A DNA stretch of 64,000 bases from Leucobacter sp. Ag1 (GCF_000980875.1 NZ_LAYO01000102.1:26996-90995); one strand, 5' to 3'; shown: positions 51,797 to 60,610, counted from the first letter of the stretch. Notes: generated by a model not told the origin, from the sequence alone. A program made the numbers and translations.

Positions 51797-52753
51797 CTAC
51801 GCGTGCAGCGCCGCGTTCAGCTCGATGCCGGTGCCCTCGCGCGGCAGCGCCTCGACGGCGCCCGTGCGGGAGTTGCGGCGGAACAGGAGCTTCGCGACGC
51901 CGGAGAGCTCGACGGCCTTGACCTCGACCGGCTCGCCCTGGGAATCGACGGTGCCCTTGGGGAGCACGACCTTGGTGCCCGCGGTCACGTAGAGGCCGGC
52001 CTCGACGACGCTGTCGTCGCCGATGGAGATGCCGATGCCGGAGTTCGCGCCGAGCAGTGCGCGCTCACCGATGCTGATGCGCTCGGTGCCGCCGCCCGAG
52101 AGGGTGCCCATGATGGATGCGCCGCCGCCGATGTCGGATCCTTCGCCCACGACGACGCCCTGCGAGATGCGCCCCTCGACCATCGAGGTGCCGAGCGTGC
52201 CGGCGTTGAAGTTGACGAAGCCCTCGTGCATGACGGTGGTGCCCGGCGCGAGGTGGGCGCCGAGGCGCACGCGCGACGTGTCGGCGATGCGCACGCCCGC
52301 GGGCACGACGTAGTCGGTGAGGCGGGGGAACTTGTCGATGCCGACGGCGCTGAGGCCGGCTCGGCGGAGGGCGGGCAGCTTGGCCGCGTAGCGCTCGGGC
52401 TGCATGGGCCCTGCGGGGGTCCAGGCGTTGTTCGGGAGCGCGCCGAAGATTCCGTCGAGCGAGATCGTGTTGGGCTGCACGAGGCAGTGGGAGAGGAGGT
52501 GCAGGCGCAGGTAGGCGTCCTCGGTGGAGGACGGCGCGGCGTCGAGATCGATCTCGAGCTGCACGATGCGCAGCTCCACCTCGCGGAGCTCGTCGCGTCC
52601 CTCGAGCGCCTCGAGCTCGGCCGGTGCGATCCAGGGGTCGCGGGATTCGGGACGGGCGCCGAGCTGCGGCGCGGGGAACCAGGCGTCGAGTACGGTGCCG
52701 TCGAACGCGACGGTGGCGAGGCCCACGGCCCAGGCTGCACGGGAAGTCGTCAT
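51797..52753 (-). CDS. dapD: Tetrahydrodipicolinate N-succinyltransferase
   Basis: A 318-residue succinyltransferase of the actinobacterial DapD type, transferring succinate from succinyl-CoA to tetrahydrodipicolinate in lysine synthesis. After an N-terminal alpha/beta part comes the left-handed beta helix, with hexapeptide periodicity in [20 protein letters not shown] and [17 protein letters not shown]. The catalytic NFNAGTLG and [13 protein letters not shown] are conserved. ATG at 52753 is supported by promoter spacing. It is divergent from dapE across 50 bp. Confidence 0.96.
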   Translation of the reverse strand: MTTSRAAWAVGLATVAFDGTVLDAWFPAPQLGARPESRDPWIAPAELEALEGRDELREVELRIVQLEIDLDAAPSSTEDAYLRLHLLSHCLVQPNTISLDGIFGALPNNAWTPAGPMQPERYAAKLPALRRAGLSAVGIDKFPRLTDYVVPAGVRIADTSRVRLGAHLAPGTTVMHEGFVNFNAGTLGTSMVEGRISQGVVVGEGSDIGGGASIMGTLSGGGTERISIGERALLGANSGIGISIGDDSVVEAGLYVTAGTKVVLPKGTVDSQGEPVEVKAVELSGVAKLLFRRNSRTGAVEALPREGTGIELNAALHA

Positions 52754-52759
52754 GTGACC

Positions 52760-52765
52760 AGGGTA
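52760..52765 (-). promoter_or_regulatory. -10 hexamer of the leaderless dapD
   Basis: On the minus strand TACCCT ends 6 nt before the dapD ATG. Confidence 0.55.
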
Positions 52766-52790
52766 GCGAAGCCGGAGGGCCGGCACGGCG

Positions 52791-52796
52791 TAGGCT
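52791..52796 (+). promoter_or_regulatory. -10 hexamer of the leaderless dapE
   Basis: TAGGCT ends 7 nt before the dapE GTG; it is only 25 bp from the opposing dapD hexamer. Confidence 0.55.
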
Positions 52797-52803
52797 GGAT
52801 CGG

Positions 52804-53895
52804 GTGAGTGATATCGCCCTCGATCCCAGCCTCGGTTCCGTCGATCTGACCCGTCAGCTCTGCAACATCTTCTCCGTGTCGGGGGAGGAGCGCGCGATCG
52901 CGGACGCGGTCGAGGCCGTGCTCGCCGAACGCGCGCCGCACCTGACGGTGACGCGCGACGGCGACACCGTCATCGCGCGCACCGAGCTCGGCCGGGAGCG
53001 TCGCGTGGCGATCGCCGGGCACCTGGACACGGTGCCGGTGAACGGGAACCTGCCGGTGCGCGACGAGCGCGACCCCGAGACCGGCGAGGCGGTGATCTGG
53101 GGGCGCGGAACGGTCGACATGAAGGCCGGCGTCGCCGTGCAGCTCGTGCTCGCGGTCGAGCTGGACGATCCCGCGGTCGACCTGACCTGGATCTGGTACG
53201 ACCACGAGGAGGTCTCGTCGGATCTGAACGGCCTGGGGCGCGCGCTGCGCAACCGCCCGGAGCTGTTCGCCGCGGACTTCGCGATCCTGGGCGAGCCCTC
53301 GAACGGCACGATCGAGGGCGGCTGCAACGGCACCATGCGGGCCCTCGTGACGTACGTGGGCAAGCGCGCGCACTCCGCGCGCAGCTGGATGGGCGTGAAT
53401 GCGATCCACCGCGCCGGCGCGGCGCTGGAGCGTCTGGGCGCGTTCGAGGCCGAGCGCGTGCTCGTCGACGGTCTCGAGTACCGCGAGGGGCTCAACGCGG
53501 TGCGGATCTCGGGCGGGGTCGCGGGCAACGTGATCCCGGATCGCTGCGAGATCGAGGTCAACTACCGGTTCGCGCCGAGCAAGGATCTCGCTGAAGCCGA
53601 GGGCGTGATCCGCGAGTTCTTCGCCGATGCGGACACGGTGGAGATCGTGGATCGGGCGCCCGGCGCTCGTCCGGGGCTGGATGCGCCGCTCGCGCAGCAG
53701 TTCGTCGAGGCGGTCGGGGCGCCGCCCGTCGCGAAGCTCGGGTGGACCGACGTCTCCCGTTTCTCGGGGCTCGGAATCCCCGCGGTGAATTTCGGCCCGG
53801 GGAATCCGCTGCTGGCACACGCGGACGATGAGCGGGTCCCGATCGCGCAGATCGAGGCGACGGAGCGGGCGCTGCGCAATTGGTTGAATCGTTGA
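52804..53895 (+). CDS. dapE: Succinyl-diaminopimelate desuccinylase
   Basis: A 363-residue M20-family zinc hydrolase releasing LL-diaminopimelate. Metal and catalytic motifs are [13 protein letters not shown] (His and Asp), [11 protein letters not shown] (bridging Asp), [10 protein letters not shown] (general base Glu and a ligand), and [16 protein letters not shown]. The lid/dimer domain has [17 protein letters not shown]. The last ligand lies in [13 protein letters not shown]. The GTG start is set by the promoter and by normal length. It completes dapC-dapD-dapE in this region. Confidence 0.95.
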   Translation: MSDIALDPSLGSVDLTRQLCNIFSVSGEERAIADAVEAVLAERAPHLTVTRDGDTVIARTELGRERRVAIAGHLDTVPVNGNLPVRDERDPETGEAVIWGRGTVDMKAGVAVQLVLAVELDDPAVDLTWIWYDHEEVSSDLNGLGRALRNRPELFAADFAILGEPSNGTIEGGCNGTMRALVTYVGKRAHSARSWMGVNAIHRAGAALERLGAFEAERVLVDGLEYREGLNAVRISGGVAGNVIPDRCEIEVNYRFAPSKDLAEAEGVIREFFADADTVEIVDRAPGARPGLDAPLAQQFVEAVGAPPVAKLGWTDVSRFSGLGIPAVNFGPGNPLLAHADDERVPIAQIEATERALRNWLNR

Positions 53896-53989
53896 GTATG
53901 ACAATCCGATTTCCTTTTGGCATCGGTGCTCCGCGATAATAGAAGCGTAGGGGGAAATCCCTTTTCCACTCACTCGCAGAGGAGGCGTC

Positions 53990-54160
53990 ATGGCGGCAAT
54001 GAAACCGAGGACCGGAGACGGGCCGATGGAAGCGGTGCGCGAGAGCCGCGTCATCGTGGTCCGTGTCCCGCTCGAAGGCGGTGGCCGCCTGGTGGTCTCG
54101 GTCAACGACACCGAGGCCGCAGAGCTGCGCGACGTGCTCAGCTCCGTGCTCGACGGCTGA
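53990..54160 (+). CDS. DUF3117 small protein
   Basis: A 56-residue protein (MAAMKPRTGDGPMEAVRESR at the N-terminus, VIVVRVPLEGGGRLVVSVND in the middle) matching the actinobacterial DUF3117 family, function unknown. GAGGAGG precedes the ATG at short spacing. A terminator follows directly. The sequence is highly conserved in the phylum, suggesting a housekeeping role. It is too short to appear in many ORF calls. Confidence 0.9.
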   Translation: MAAMKPRTGDGPMEAVRESRVIVVRVPLEGGGRLVVSVNDTEAAELRDVLSSVLDG

Positions 54161-54178
54161 GCGCCCCACGGACACCGG

Positions 54179-54216
54179 AACGGCCCCGGCGAATCATCTG
54201 ATTCGCCGGGGCCGTT
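54179..54216. terminator. Bidirectional terminator between DUF3117 and O-methyltransferase
   Basis: Perfect 18-bp arms (54179-54196 and 54199-54216) around 2 nt, followed by a T-containing stretch. It serves both convergent genes. Confidence 0.8.
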
Positions 54217-54234
54217 CTTCGTTCGCGGGATCGC

Positions 54235-54867
54235 TCAGCCGTCGAGGCGGGTGAGCGTCAGCAGGCCGTCGCCCGAGGGGGTGAGGACCGGTACGATCGC
54301 CGCCGATTCTGCGACGGTCGCGAGCAGGTCGCGCAGCACGTGCGTGGCCTCGTCCCGCGCCGCGGGATCGGTGACCCGGCCGCGCGAGAACGCGCCGGGG
54401 ATCACGACCGTGCCGCCGGCGCGCACGATGGTCAGGGCGTGCTCCAGATACTCGAGCAGGCGCTCGGGCTCCGCGTCGATGAGCACGAGGTCGTAGGCGC
54501 CCAGGTTGAGGCGGGGCAGCACCTGGGCGGCATCGCCCTCGATGAGGCGCAGCCGGGCCGCGGCGATGCCGGCGCCGGCGAACGCGGCTCGGGCCTGGCG
54601 CAGGTGCTCGGACTCGATCTCGATCGAGGTGAGGGTCGCCTCGGGGACGTGGCGCAGCAGCGCGAGGCCGCTGACTCCGACGCCGGTGCCGATCTCGCAG
54701 ATCGCGCGGGCGCCGCTCATGACCGCGAGGCCCGAGAGCTGCGCCGCGACGGCGCGGCTGACCGGCTCGATGCCGAGCTCGAGCGACAGGCGGCGTGCCC
54801 GGACCTGCGCATCGGTCTCGGTCGGGTACTGCTCCGCATACTGCCAATTGCGTTCGAGACGGCTCAC
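54235..54867 (-). CDS. Class I SAM-dependent O-methyltransferase
   Basis: A 210-residue catechol-O-methyltransferase-like enzyme. SAM motif I is AICEIGTGVGVSGLALL, followed by LTSIEIESEHLRQA, and DLVLIDAEPERLLEYLE with the metal-binding Asp. GGAGG lies against an ATG at 54870, too close to serve it, so GTG at 54867 is the likelier start. Actinobacterial relatives lie beside sigE; here tatB is next instead. The substrate is unknown. Confidence 0.88.
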   Translation of the reverse strand: MSRLERNWQYAEQYPTETDAQVRARRLSLELGIEPVSRAVAAQLSGLAVMSGARAICEIGTGVGVSGLALLRHVPEATLTSIEIESEHLRQARAAFAGAGIAAARLRLIEGDAAQVLPRLNLGAYDLVLIDAEPERLLEYLEHALTIVRAGGTVVIPGAFSRGRVTDPAARDEATHVLRDLLATVAESAAIVPVLTPSGDGLLTLTRLDG

Positions 54868-54958
54868 CATTCCTCCAGCTTCGTTCGGGCTCGGGGCCCT
54901 GCTGTCAAGAGTAGGGCCGCGAGGCCCGAGAACTGCGCGAACACGCGGCTGAGCACAG

Positions 54959-54964
54959 TACGAT
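54959..54964 (+). promoter_or_regulatory. -10 hexamer of the near-leaderless tatB
   Basis: TACGAT ends 8 nt before the tatB ATG. Confidence 0.45.
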
Positions 54965-54972
54965 GGGTGGTT

Positions 54973-55344
54973 ATGGGCCTGACGATCGAAAAGATCCTGG
55001 TGATTCTCGTGATCGCCATGTTCGTGCTCGGTCCCGAGCGCCTGCCCGGCTACGCGAAGAAGCTCGGCGAGCTCACCCGCGGGGTCAAGCGCATGGCCGA
55101 CGGTGCGAAGGATCGGCTGCGCGAGGAGATGGGTCCGGAGTACGACGACGTCGACTGGAAGCAGCTCGATCCGCGTCAGTACGACCCCCGTCGCATCATC
55201 CGCGATGCCCTGCTGGAGGACGAGCGCGAAGCGCGCGCCGAGATCCGTCGCTCGCAGACCGAGGCCGCGCGCACGCCGCGCGTCGGTGAACTGCATCCCG
55301 ACGGAACGGCGGTCGGCTTCCACTTCGACGACGAAGCCACCTAG
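54973..55344 (+). CDS. tatB: Twin-arginine translocase subunit TatB
   Basis: A 123-residue TatA/TatB-type protein. One N-terminal helix (IEKILVILVIAMFVLG) is followed by the hinge and amphipathic helix GPERLPGYAKKLGELTRGVK, then a long charged tail. The tail length and lone position away from tatAC are typical of actinobacterial TatB. It helps receive folded Tat substrates such as the DyP peroxidase and the propeller lipoprotein in this window. It converges on mrp with a 15-nt gap. Confidence 0.9.
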   Translation: MGLTIEKILVILVIAMFVLGPERLPGYAKKLGELTRGVKRMADGAKDRLREEMGPEYDDVDWKQLDPRQYDPRRIIRDALLEDEREARAEIRRSQTEAARTPRVGELHPDGTAVGFHFDDEAT

Positions 55345-55359
55345 GCCGTCGCCGCCGGG

Positions 55360-56559
55360 TCATCCGGTGGGCGAGATGCCGAGCGAGCGCCCGGCCAGGC
55401 TCTGCGGGCGGACCGAGAGCACCGATGCGATGCGCAGCACCTCGCGCGCGGCGGGATCCTCGGGCAGCGCGATGACCGCCGGCGAGCCCGCGTCGCCGCT
55501 CGCCCGGAACTCGGGACTGAGCGGCACGCTGCCGAGCAGCGGGACCGTGCCGTGCTCGTCGTCGCTCAGGCGCGAGGCGACGAGCATGCCGCCGCCCGAC
55601 CCGAAGAGGTCGAGCACCGAGCCGTCGGGCTGGGCGAGCCCGGCCATGTTCTCGACGACGCCGATGACGCGCTGACCGGTCTGACGGGCGACGAGCGCGC
55701 TGCGCACGGCGACGTCGGCCGCGGCCTCCTGCGGGGTCGTCACGACGAGCACCTCGGCGTGGGGGAGCAGCTGGCCGAGGCTGATGGCGATGTCGCCCGT
55801 CCCCGGAGGCAGATCGAGCAGGAGCACGTCGAGGTCGCCGAACCAGACATCGCGCAGGAACTGCTCCATGGTGCGGTGCAGCATCGGACCGCGCCACGAG
55901 ACGGCGGTGGATCGGGGATCCTGATCGCCCAGGAACATGCCGATCGAGATGACCTTCACGCCGTGGGCCACCGGGGGCAGGATCAGGTCGTCCACGCGGG
56001 TGGGCGACTCGACGCGGCCGTCGCGGCTGAGCCCCAGGATACCGGGGATCGAGAATCCGAACACGTCGGCGTCGATGAGGCCGACGCGCAGTCCCTGCGC
56101 CGCGAGCGCGACGGCGAGGCCCGCCGTGAGGGACGACTTGCCGACGCCGCCCTTGCCGCTCGTCACCGCGATCACGCGGGTCAGCGAATCGGGGCCGAAC
56201 TGCTGGGGCCGCTTGGCACGGTCGCCCCGCACCCGCTCGGTGAACGCGCGGCGCTCCTCGGGCGACATGACGCGCACCGAGACGTCCGCGGAAGCGATCC
56301 CCGCAGTGGTGCCGGCGGCCTCGTGCACCTCCGACTCGATGCGCCGGGCCGCGGGGCAGCCCGCGATCGTCAGGGCGATGCCGACGTGCGCCGCGCCGTC
56401 GGGGGAGACGCGCACGGAGTCGACCATGCCGAGCTCCGTCACGGGGCGGAGGATCTCGGGGTCCTTGACGCGGTCGAGCGCGGCCCAGACGGCGGCCTCC
56501 GCGGGAGAGGCGTCGGCTCGCGCGCCGGGCTCCCGATCCCGGGGATCCTCGGCGGTCAT
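55360..56559 (-). CDS. mrp: Mrp/NBP35-family iron-sulfur cluster carrier ATPase
   Basis: A 399-residue P-loop protein. An N-terminal MIP18/DUF59 domain (DRVKDPEILRPVTELGMVDS) is followed by the ATPase with deviant Walker A VTSGKGGVGKSS and VLLLDLPPGTGDIAIS. Proteins of this type carry and insert Fe-S clusters. The CxxC cluster motif common near the C-terminus of Mrp is absent: GSGGGMLVASRL stands where it would be, as in other actinobacterial versions. ATGA-coupled to the DUF1003 gene. Confidence 0.9.
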   Translation of the reverse strand: MTAEDPRDREPGARADASPAEAAVWAALDRVKDPEILRPVTELGMVDSVRVSPDGAAHVGIALTIAGCPAARRIESEVHEAAGTTAGIASADVSVRVMSPEERRAFTERVRGDRAKRPQQFGPDSLTRVIAVTSGKGGVGKSSLTAGLAVALAAQGLRVGLIDADVFGFSIPGILGLSRDGRVESPTRVDDLILPPVAHGVKVISIGMFLGDQDPRSTAVSWRGPMLHRTMEQFLRDVWFGDLDVLLLDLPPGTGDIAISLGQLLPHAEVLVVTTPQEAAADVAVRSALVARQTGQRVIGVVENMAGLAQPDGSVLDLFGSGGGMLVASRLSDDEHGTVPLLGSVPLSPEFRASGDAGSPAVIALPEDPAAREVLRIASVLSVRPQSLAGRSLGISPTG

Positions 56560-57113
56560 CGCGCGTCGGCCCGTCCGGCGTCCCCCGTCGCGTCGGCGTC
56601 GCGGTCTTCGGCGTCGTCCTCCGCGGCGAGCTCGGCGAGCAGCGCGCGCAGCTCGGCGCGGACGAAGTCCCGGTCGGGCAGATCCTTGATCGCGAGCCGC
56701 AGCGCGACGACCTCGCGCGCGAGGAACTCGGTGTCGGCCAGGTTGCGCTCCGCGCGCTGCCGATCCTGCTCGATCTGCACGCGGTCGCGGTCGTCCTGGC
56801 GGTTCTGCGCGAGCAGGATCATCGGCGCCGCGTAGGAGGCCTGCAGCGAGAGGATGAGCGTGAGGGCGGTGAACCCGAGCGCGGCGGAGTCGAAGCGCCA
56901 CCCGTCGGGTGCGACGGTGTTCCAGATGAGCCAGGCGAGGCAGAACACGCTGAGCAGCAGCAGGAACCACGGCGTGCCCATGCCGCGGGCGATGCCCTCG
57001 GTCCAGCGGCCGAACACCTCGTTGTTCGAGACGTCGCGGTCCCGCGCGACGCGGCCGCCGGCCGCCCGCGGGGCGTCGAGTCCCGCGGTGTCCTTCTTGC
57101 GGAACCAGATCAT
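56556..57113 (-). CDS. DUF1003 membrane protein
   Basis: A 185-residue protein with two central helices (WFLLLLSVFCLAWLIWN and TALTLILSLQASYAAPMIL) and the DUF1003 hallmark ASYAAPMILLAQNRQDDRDR, then a charged coiled-coil-like tail ending in an Asp/Ala-rich stretch. Function unknown. It overlaps both neighbours by ATGA: the MgtE_N/CBS gene upstream and mrp downstream. The three are made as a unit. A regulatory partnership with the CBS protein is possible. Confidence 0.85.
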   Translation of the reverse strand: MIWFRKKDTAGLDAPRAAGGRVARDRDVSNNEVFGRWTEGIARGMGTPWFLLLLSVFCLAWLIWNTVAPDGWRFDSAALGFTALTLILSLQASYAAPMILLAQNRQDDRDRVQIEQDRQRAERNLADTEFLAREVVALRLAIKDLPDRDFVRAELRALLAELAAEDDAEDRDADATGDAGRADAR

Positions 57114-58375
57114 CGAGCGGCTCCGTTCCTCGGGTGCGGCGCTTCGTCGTCGGCGTGGCGCCAGTCGTCGGGCAGCAGGTGGTCGAGCACGTCGTCGATC
57201 GTGACCACGCCGACGAGGTGGTCCTGCTCGTCGACCACGGGCAGCGCGACGAGGTCGTAGCTGGCGAGGCGCCGGGCCACCTCGGCGGCGCTCGCGCGCA
57301 CCGGGATCGCCTCGATCTCGGTGTCGAGCAACGCCGAGAGCCGCTCGTGCGGCGGGAACCGGAGCATGCGCTGGAAGTGCGCCATGCCGAGGTACTCGCC
57401 GGTCGGGGTCTCGTAGGGCGGGTGGGTGACGTAGACCGCCGAGGCCATCGCGGGCGGGATCTCGGCGCGACGGATCATCGCGAGACCCTCGGCGACGCTC
57501 GCCTCGGCCGAGAGCACGATGGGGGCCGGGCTCATGAGGCCGCCGGCCGTGTCCGCGTCGTACTCGAGCAGCCGGCGGACGTCCTCCGCCTCCTCGGGCT
57601 CCATCAGGTCGAGCAGTTCCTCGCCCTCCGCCGCGGGCAGCGCCGAGATGAGGTCGGCCGCGTCGTCGGGCTCCATGCGATCGAGCACGTCGGCCGTGCG
57701 CGCCGGGGGCAGCAGTTCGAGCAGCGCCAGCTGGTCGGCCTCGACCATCTCCTCCAGCGCGTCGGCGACGAGTTCGTCGGGCAGCTCCTCGACCACCGAG
57801 AGCATGCGGGGCTGCGGCAGCTCGAGCAGCGCCTCCGCGAGATCGGCGGGCTTGAGATCGACGAGGGTCTGGATCAGGAGCTCGGCCGACTGCGCGGCCG
57901 AGGGATCGGTCGGGAGGCGCACATCGGCCCACTTCACGATGCGGGCCTCGCCGCGCGAGAAGGTGGAGGCCGGCTTGGAGGTGCGGACGAAGAGCTCCGA
58001 GACGATCCACTCGCCCGAGCGGGTCCGGTCGATGGCCGCGTCCTCGATCACCGCGTCGCGGCCGCCCTCGACGAGCTTGACCTCGCGCCCGATCATCTCG
58101 GCGATCATGCGCGTCTCGCCGCCGCGCTGCTCGAAGCGGCGCACGTTGATGAGCCCGGTCGCGATGATCTGGCCGGCGCCGATCGAGGTGATGCGCCCGA
58201 TGGGCACGAACACGCGGCGTCTGCCGGGGATCTCGACGATCAGGCCGACCACGCGCGGTGCGCTCGCCGCACGGTAGACCACCAGTACGTCGCGCACCTT
58301 GCCGATCCGGTCGCCGACGGGATCGAACACCCCGCGTCCGGCGAGGCGGCCTACGAAGATCCTCGAACTGCTCAC
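57110..58375 (-). CDS. PRC-barrel / MgtE_N / CBS-pair protein without membrane domain
   Basis: A 421-residue soluble protein. PRC-barrel-like strands occupy about 1-150 (FVGRLAGRGVFDPVGDRIGK). The Mg-sensing MgtE N-domain follows (165-270, superhelical repeats such as DALEEMVEADQLALLELL and ADLISALPAAEGEELLDLM). A CBS pair (280-410) ends with LVALPVVDEQDHLVGVVTID. The transmembrane pore of true MgtE is missing, so it is not itself a channel. It probably senses Mg2+ or a nucleotide. GTG start is supported by a promoter hexamer. Confidence 0.87.
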   Translation of the reverse strand: MSSSRIFVGRLAGRGVFDPVGDRIGKVRDVLVVYRAASAPRVVGLIVEIPGRRRVFVPIGRITSIGAGQIIATGLINVRRFEQRGGETRMIAEMIGREVKLVEGGRDAVIEDAAIDRTRSGEWIVSELFVRTSKPASTFSRGEARIVKWADVRLPTDPSAAQSAELLIQTLVDLKPADLAEALLELPQPRMLSVVEELPDELVADALEEMVEADQLALLELLPPARTADVLDRMEPDDAADLISALPAAEGEELLDLMEPEEAEDVRRLLEYDADTAGGLMSPAPIVLSAEASVAEGLAMIRRAEIPPAMASAVYVTHPPYETPTGEYLGMAHFQRMLRFPPHERLSALLDTEIEAIPVRASAAEVARRLASYDLVALPVVDEQDHLVGVVTIDDVLDHLLPDDWRHADDEAPHPRNGAAR

Positions 58376-58381
58376 CCCTCT

Positions 58382-58387
58382 ACGGTA
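58382..58387 (-). promoter_or_regulatory. -10 hexamer of the leaderless MgtE_N-DUF1003-mrp transcript
   Basis: On the minus strand TACCGT ends 6 nt before the GTG. Confidence 0.5.
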
Positions 58388-58471
58388 GTGGGCCGGGCTC
58401 CGGTTCGGGGCACCCGGAGCCGAACGCTCAGGACCAATCGATCGGTTGAGGCGGACGGGGCCTCGGCATCC

Positions 58472-58477
58472 GAGGAT
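58472..58477 (+). promoter_or_regulatory. -10-like hexamer of the propeller lipoprotein gene
   Basis: GAGGAT ends 6 nt before the ATG; a weaker match than TAnnnT but in the same position. Confidence 0.35.
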
Positions 58478-58483
58478 GGGAGC

Positions 58484-59656
58484 ATGCACGGATCGACGGA
58501 ACGGATCTCCCGGAGGGGCCTGCTCGCGGCTTCGGCGCTTGCGGTGCTGCCGCTGCTCGGCTGCGCGCCCGAGAGCGGGACGCCGCGTTCCGGGTCCGCG
58601 ACGGCGTCACCCCGGCCGACGCCGGATCGCAGCGCGACGGAACTCCCGGCGCCCGCGCGACGGGCCCTGCTGCTGGCCTCGCTCGCGCACGAGGACGCCG
58701 TCGCGGTGATCGATCCGGCGGTCGAGGGCGAGGCCGGGATCACCCGCATCCGGGTGGGCGCGGCGCCCTGGGGCGTGGGCGTCTCGCCGGACGGCGGGAC
58801 CGGGTACGCGGCCACCGCCGAGGGGCTCGCGGTGATCGACCTGCGCACCGCGAAGCGCTCGGCGCTCGTGCCGTACCAGCACCCCGCGCCGCGGATCGGC
58901 TCGGGGGAGTACCGCCCGGGCGGTCTCGGCCTCGCCGTGTCGCCCGACGGCACCCGCGTCTTCGTCGCGGTCGGCACGGACGAGCCGCGGGCCCACCTGG
59001 AGGTCTTCGACACGGCGAGCGGCCGGTTCGCCGGCTCCGCGCGGGTCGGCGGGCGTCCGTTCGACGTGCTGGTCGCCCCGGACGGATCCTGGGCCGCGAC
59101 CGTCGACCACGACACCTTCTCGGTGACGGTCGTCGACGTGCGGACCCTGGCGGCGCAGGAGCACCGGATCGCGCCGTTCGGAACCGAGGGCGGCCTCGCC
59201 TCCTGGGAGAAGCCGCACTACGGCGCGGTGGACGCGGACGGGACGATCCTGCTCCCGGTGCAGGGGAAGACCGTGGTGCGGCTCGATCCGCGCAGCGGAC
59301 GGACCGGGAACGCGCTGCGGAGCCGTGCGAACTCGCACGCGCACGGCACGGTCCGCGACGGCCGCCTGCTGGTGACCGTCGGCACGGGCGCCTTCGGCAA
59401 CGCGACCGGGGAACCCAACCTGTCGGTGCTCGATCTCGACAGCGGTGCGGAACGAGTCGCGCCGCTTCCGGTGCCGCACGAGACGGTCACGGTCTGGCGC
59501 GACGCGGAGGACGAGGCCTGGGCAGCCGTGGCCGGCGGTAACACGCGGGAGGCCGGCTGGGACGGGAACACGCACGTGCGGCTGCGGGACCTCCGGCAGC
59601 GGCGGCAGCCGGTCCCGGGATATCCGCAGGCGGTGGTCGCGTTCGCCGCCCGCTGA
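58484..59656 (+). CDS. Tat-type lipoprotein with YncE-like beta-propeller
   Basis: A 390-residue exported protein. The N-terminus has a twin arginine (ISRRGLLAAS) and a lipobox LLGC (C27), so it is probably a Tat-exported lipoprotein. A Ser/Pro linker precedes a seven-bladed propeller typical of YncE and surface-layer propellers, with repeated VGVSPDGGTGYAA, LAVSPDGTRVFVAVG and VLVAPDGSWAATV strands. Function unknown; such propellers often bind metals or partners. No signature of lactonase catalysis was confirmed. Confidence 0.82.
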   Translation: MHGSTERISRRGLLAASALAVLPLLGCAPESGTPRSGSATASPRPTPDRSATELPAPARRALLLASLAHEDAVAVIDPAVEGEAGITRIRVGAAPWGVGVSPDGGTGYAATAEGLAVIDLRTAKRSALVPYQHPAPRIGSGEYRPGGLGLAVSPDGTRVFVAVGTDEPRAHLEVFDTASGRFAGSARVGGRPFDVLVAPDGSWAATVDHDTFSVTVVDVRTLAAQEHRIAPFGTEGGLASWEKPHYGAVDADGTILLPVQGKTVVRLDPRSGRTGNALRSRANSHAHGTVRDGRLLVTVGTGAFGNATGEPNLSVLDLDSGAERVAPLPVPHETVTVWRDAEDEAWAAVAGGNTREAGWDGNTHVRLRDLRQRRQPVPGYPQAVVAFAAR

Positions 59657-59699
59657 ATCGGTTCGGCGGGGGATTCCGCAACCTCAGAGGCGGGAATGG

Positions 59700-59705
59700 G
59701 AGAAT
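59700..59705 (+). promoter_or_regulatory. -10-like hexamer of the stress-type membrane protein gene
   Basis: GAGAAT ends 6 nt before the ATG. Confidence 0.35.
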
Positions 59706-59711
59706 GCACTC

Positions 59712-60221
59712 ATGAGCAGTCCCAATCCGAGCGCCGCGCGCCGAGCCCTTCTCATGCCGGAACTGCCGACCGGCGAGGTGGTTTCGACCTATGAGCACTA
59801 CGCCGATGCGAAGCACGCGGTGGACCTGCTCGCGCGCGCCCGTTTTCCCGTCGCCGAGGTATCGATCGTCGGAAACGGCCTGCGCAGCGTCGAGCGCGTG
59901 ACCGGTCGGCTCACTTACGGTCGCGTCGCGATGGTGGGTGCTTCGTCGGGAGCATATCTCGGCGTATTCCTGTCGATCCTGCTCTTCATCTTCCAGCCCG
60001 AGAACGCGTCGATCTTCGGCGTGTTCATCGCTGCGATCGTGATCGGCGCCGGCTTCGGAATGCTCTTCGGCGTGCTCTCCTACGCGATGAATCGAAATCG
60101 CCGCGACTTCTCCTCGGTGTCGCAGATGGTCGCGACGCGGTACGACCTGATCACTTCGGCGGAGCTGGTCGGGGATGCCCGGCGCGTGCTGACCTCCCCC
60201 GAGAACGCGGAACGGGGATAG
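59712..60221 (+). CDS. Membrane protein of the general-stress-protein 17M-like type
   Basis: A 169-residue protein. The N-terminal part (VVSTYEHYADAKHAVDLLAR ... VAEVSIVGNGL) resembles the general stress protein 17M/YflT domain that opens small inner-membrane proteins. Two helices follow (GAYLGVFLSILLFIFQ and IFGVFIAAIVIGAGFGMLFG) and a cytoplasmic tail ends the protein. Function unknown; stress response is suggested only by the domain. The stop codon lies inside the following terminator. Confidence 0.75.
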   Translation: MSSPNPSAARRALLMPELPTGEVVSTYEHYADAKHAVDLLARARFPVAEVSIVGNGLRSVERVTGRLTYGRVAMVGASSGAYLGVFLSILLFIFQPENASIFGVFIAAIVIGAGFGMLFGVLSYAMNRNRRDFSSVSQMVATRYDLITSAELVGDARRVLTSPENAERG

Positions 60222-60242
60222 CGGATCCCGCTATCCCCGTTC
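60210..60242. terminator. Hairpin terminator overlapping the stress-protein stop
   Basis: Perfect 15-bp arms (60210-60224 and 60228-60242) with a 3-nt loop. It lies between convergent genes. Confidence 0.75.
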
Positions 60243-60268
60243 TCGCTGCGCTGCTGCGCTGAGGCGAT

Positions 60269-60610
60269 TCAGCCCTGGGCGGCCTCGTAGATCGCGAGGA
60301 GCTTGCCCGGGATGCGTCCGCGGTCCGGCACCTCGTGGCCCTGCTCGCGCAGCCACTCGCGGACGGCGCTCGCGTTCGAGGAGCCGCGCGAGGAGCGCTG
60401 CGCGGTGCGGCCGCGAGCTGCCGAGGAGGCCTTGCGGGCCACCTTGACGAACGGTGCGAACGCCTCGCGGAGCTCGGTCGCGTGGGCCTCCGAGAGATCG
60501 ATCTCGTACGCGGTGCCGTCGAGCGAGAAGCGCACCGTCTCTCCTGCGCCGTCCGTCAGTTCGGTGCCGTCGAGGTCATCGACGAGGATCTCGGTGATCC
60601 GCTTTGCCAT
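60269..60610 (-). CDS. lsr2: Lsr2 nucleoid-associated protein
   Basis: A 113-residue Lsr2, the actinobacterial counterpart of H-NS. The N-terminal dimerisation domain (MAKRITEILVDDLDGTELTD ... VRFSLDGTAYEIDLSEAHA) leads to a basic linker and the C-terminal DNA-binding domain with the AT-hook-like RGRIPG. It bridges AT-rich DNA and silences acquired genes. AAGGAGA lies before the ATG. The AT-rich upstream region is a likely site of self-control. Confidence 0.95.
   Translation of the reverse strand: MAKRITEILVDDLDGTELTDGAGETVRFSLDGTAYEIDLSEAHATELREAFAPFVKVARKASSAARGRTAQRSSRGSSNASAVREWLREQGHEVPDRGRIPGKLLAIYEAAQG

Noticed and set aside
54867..54870. ATG start for the O-methyltransferase
   Set aside because: The GGAGG touches this ATG with essentially no spacing; the next codon, GTG, has workable spacing.
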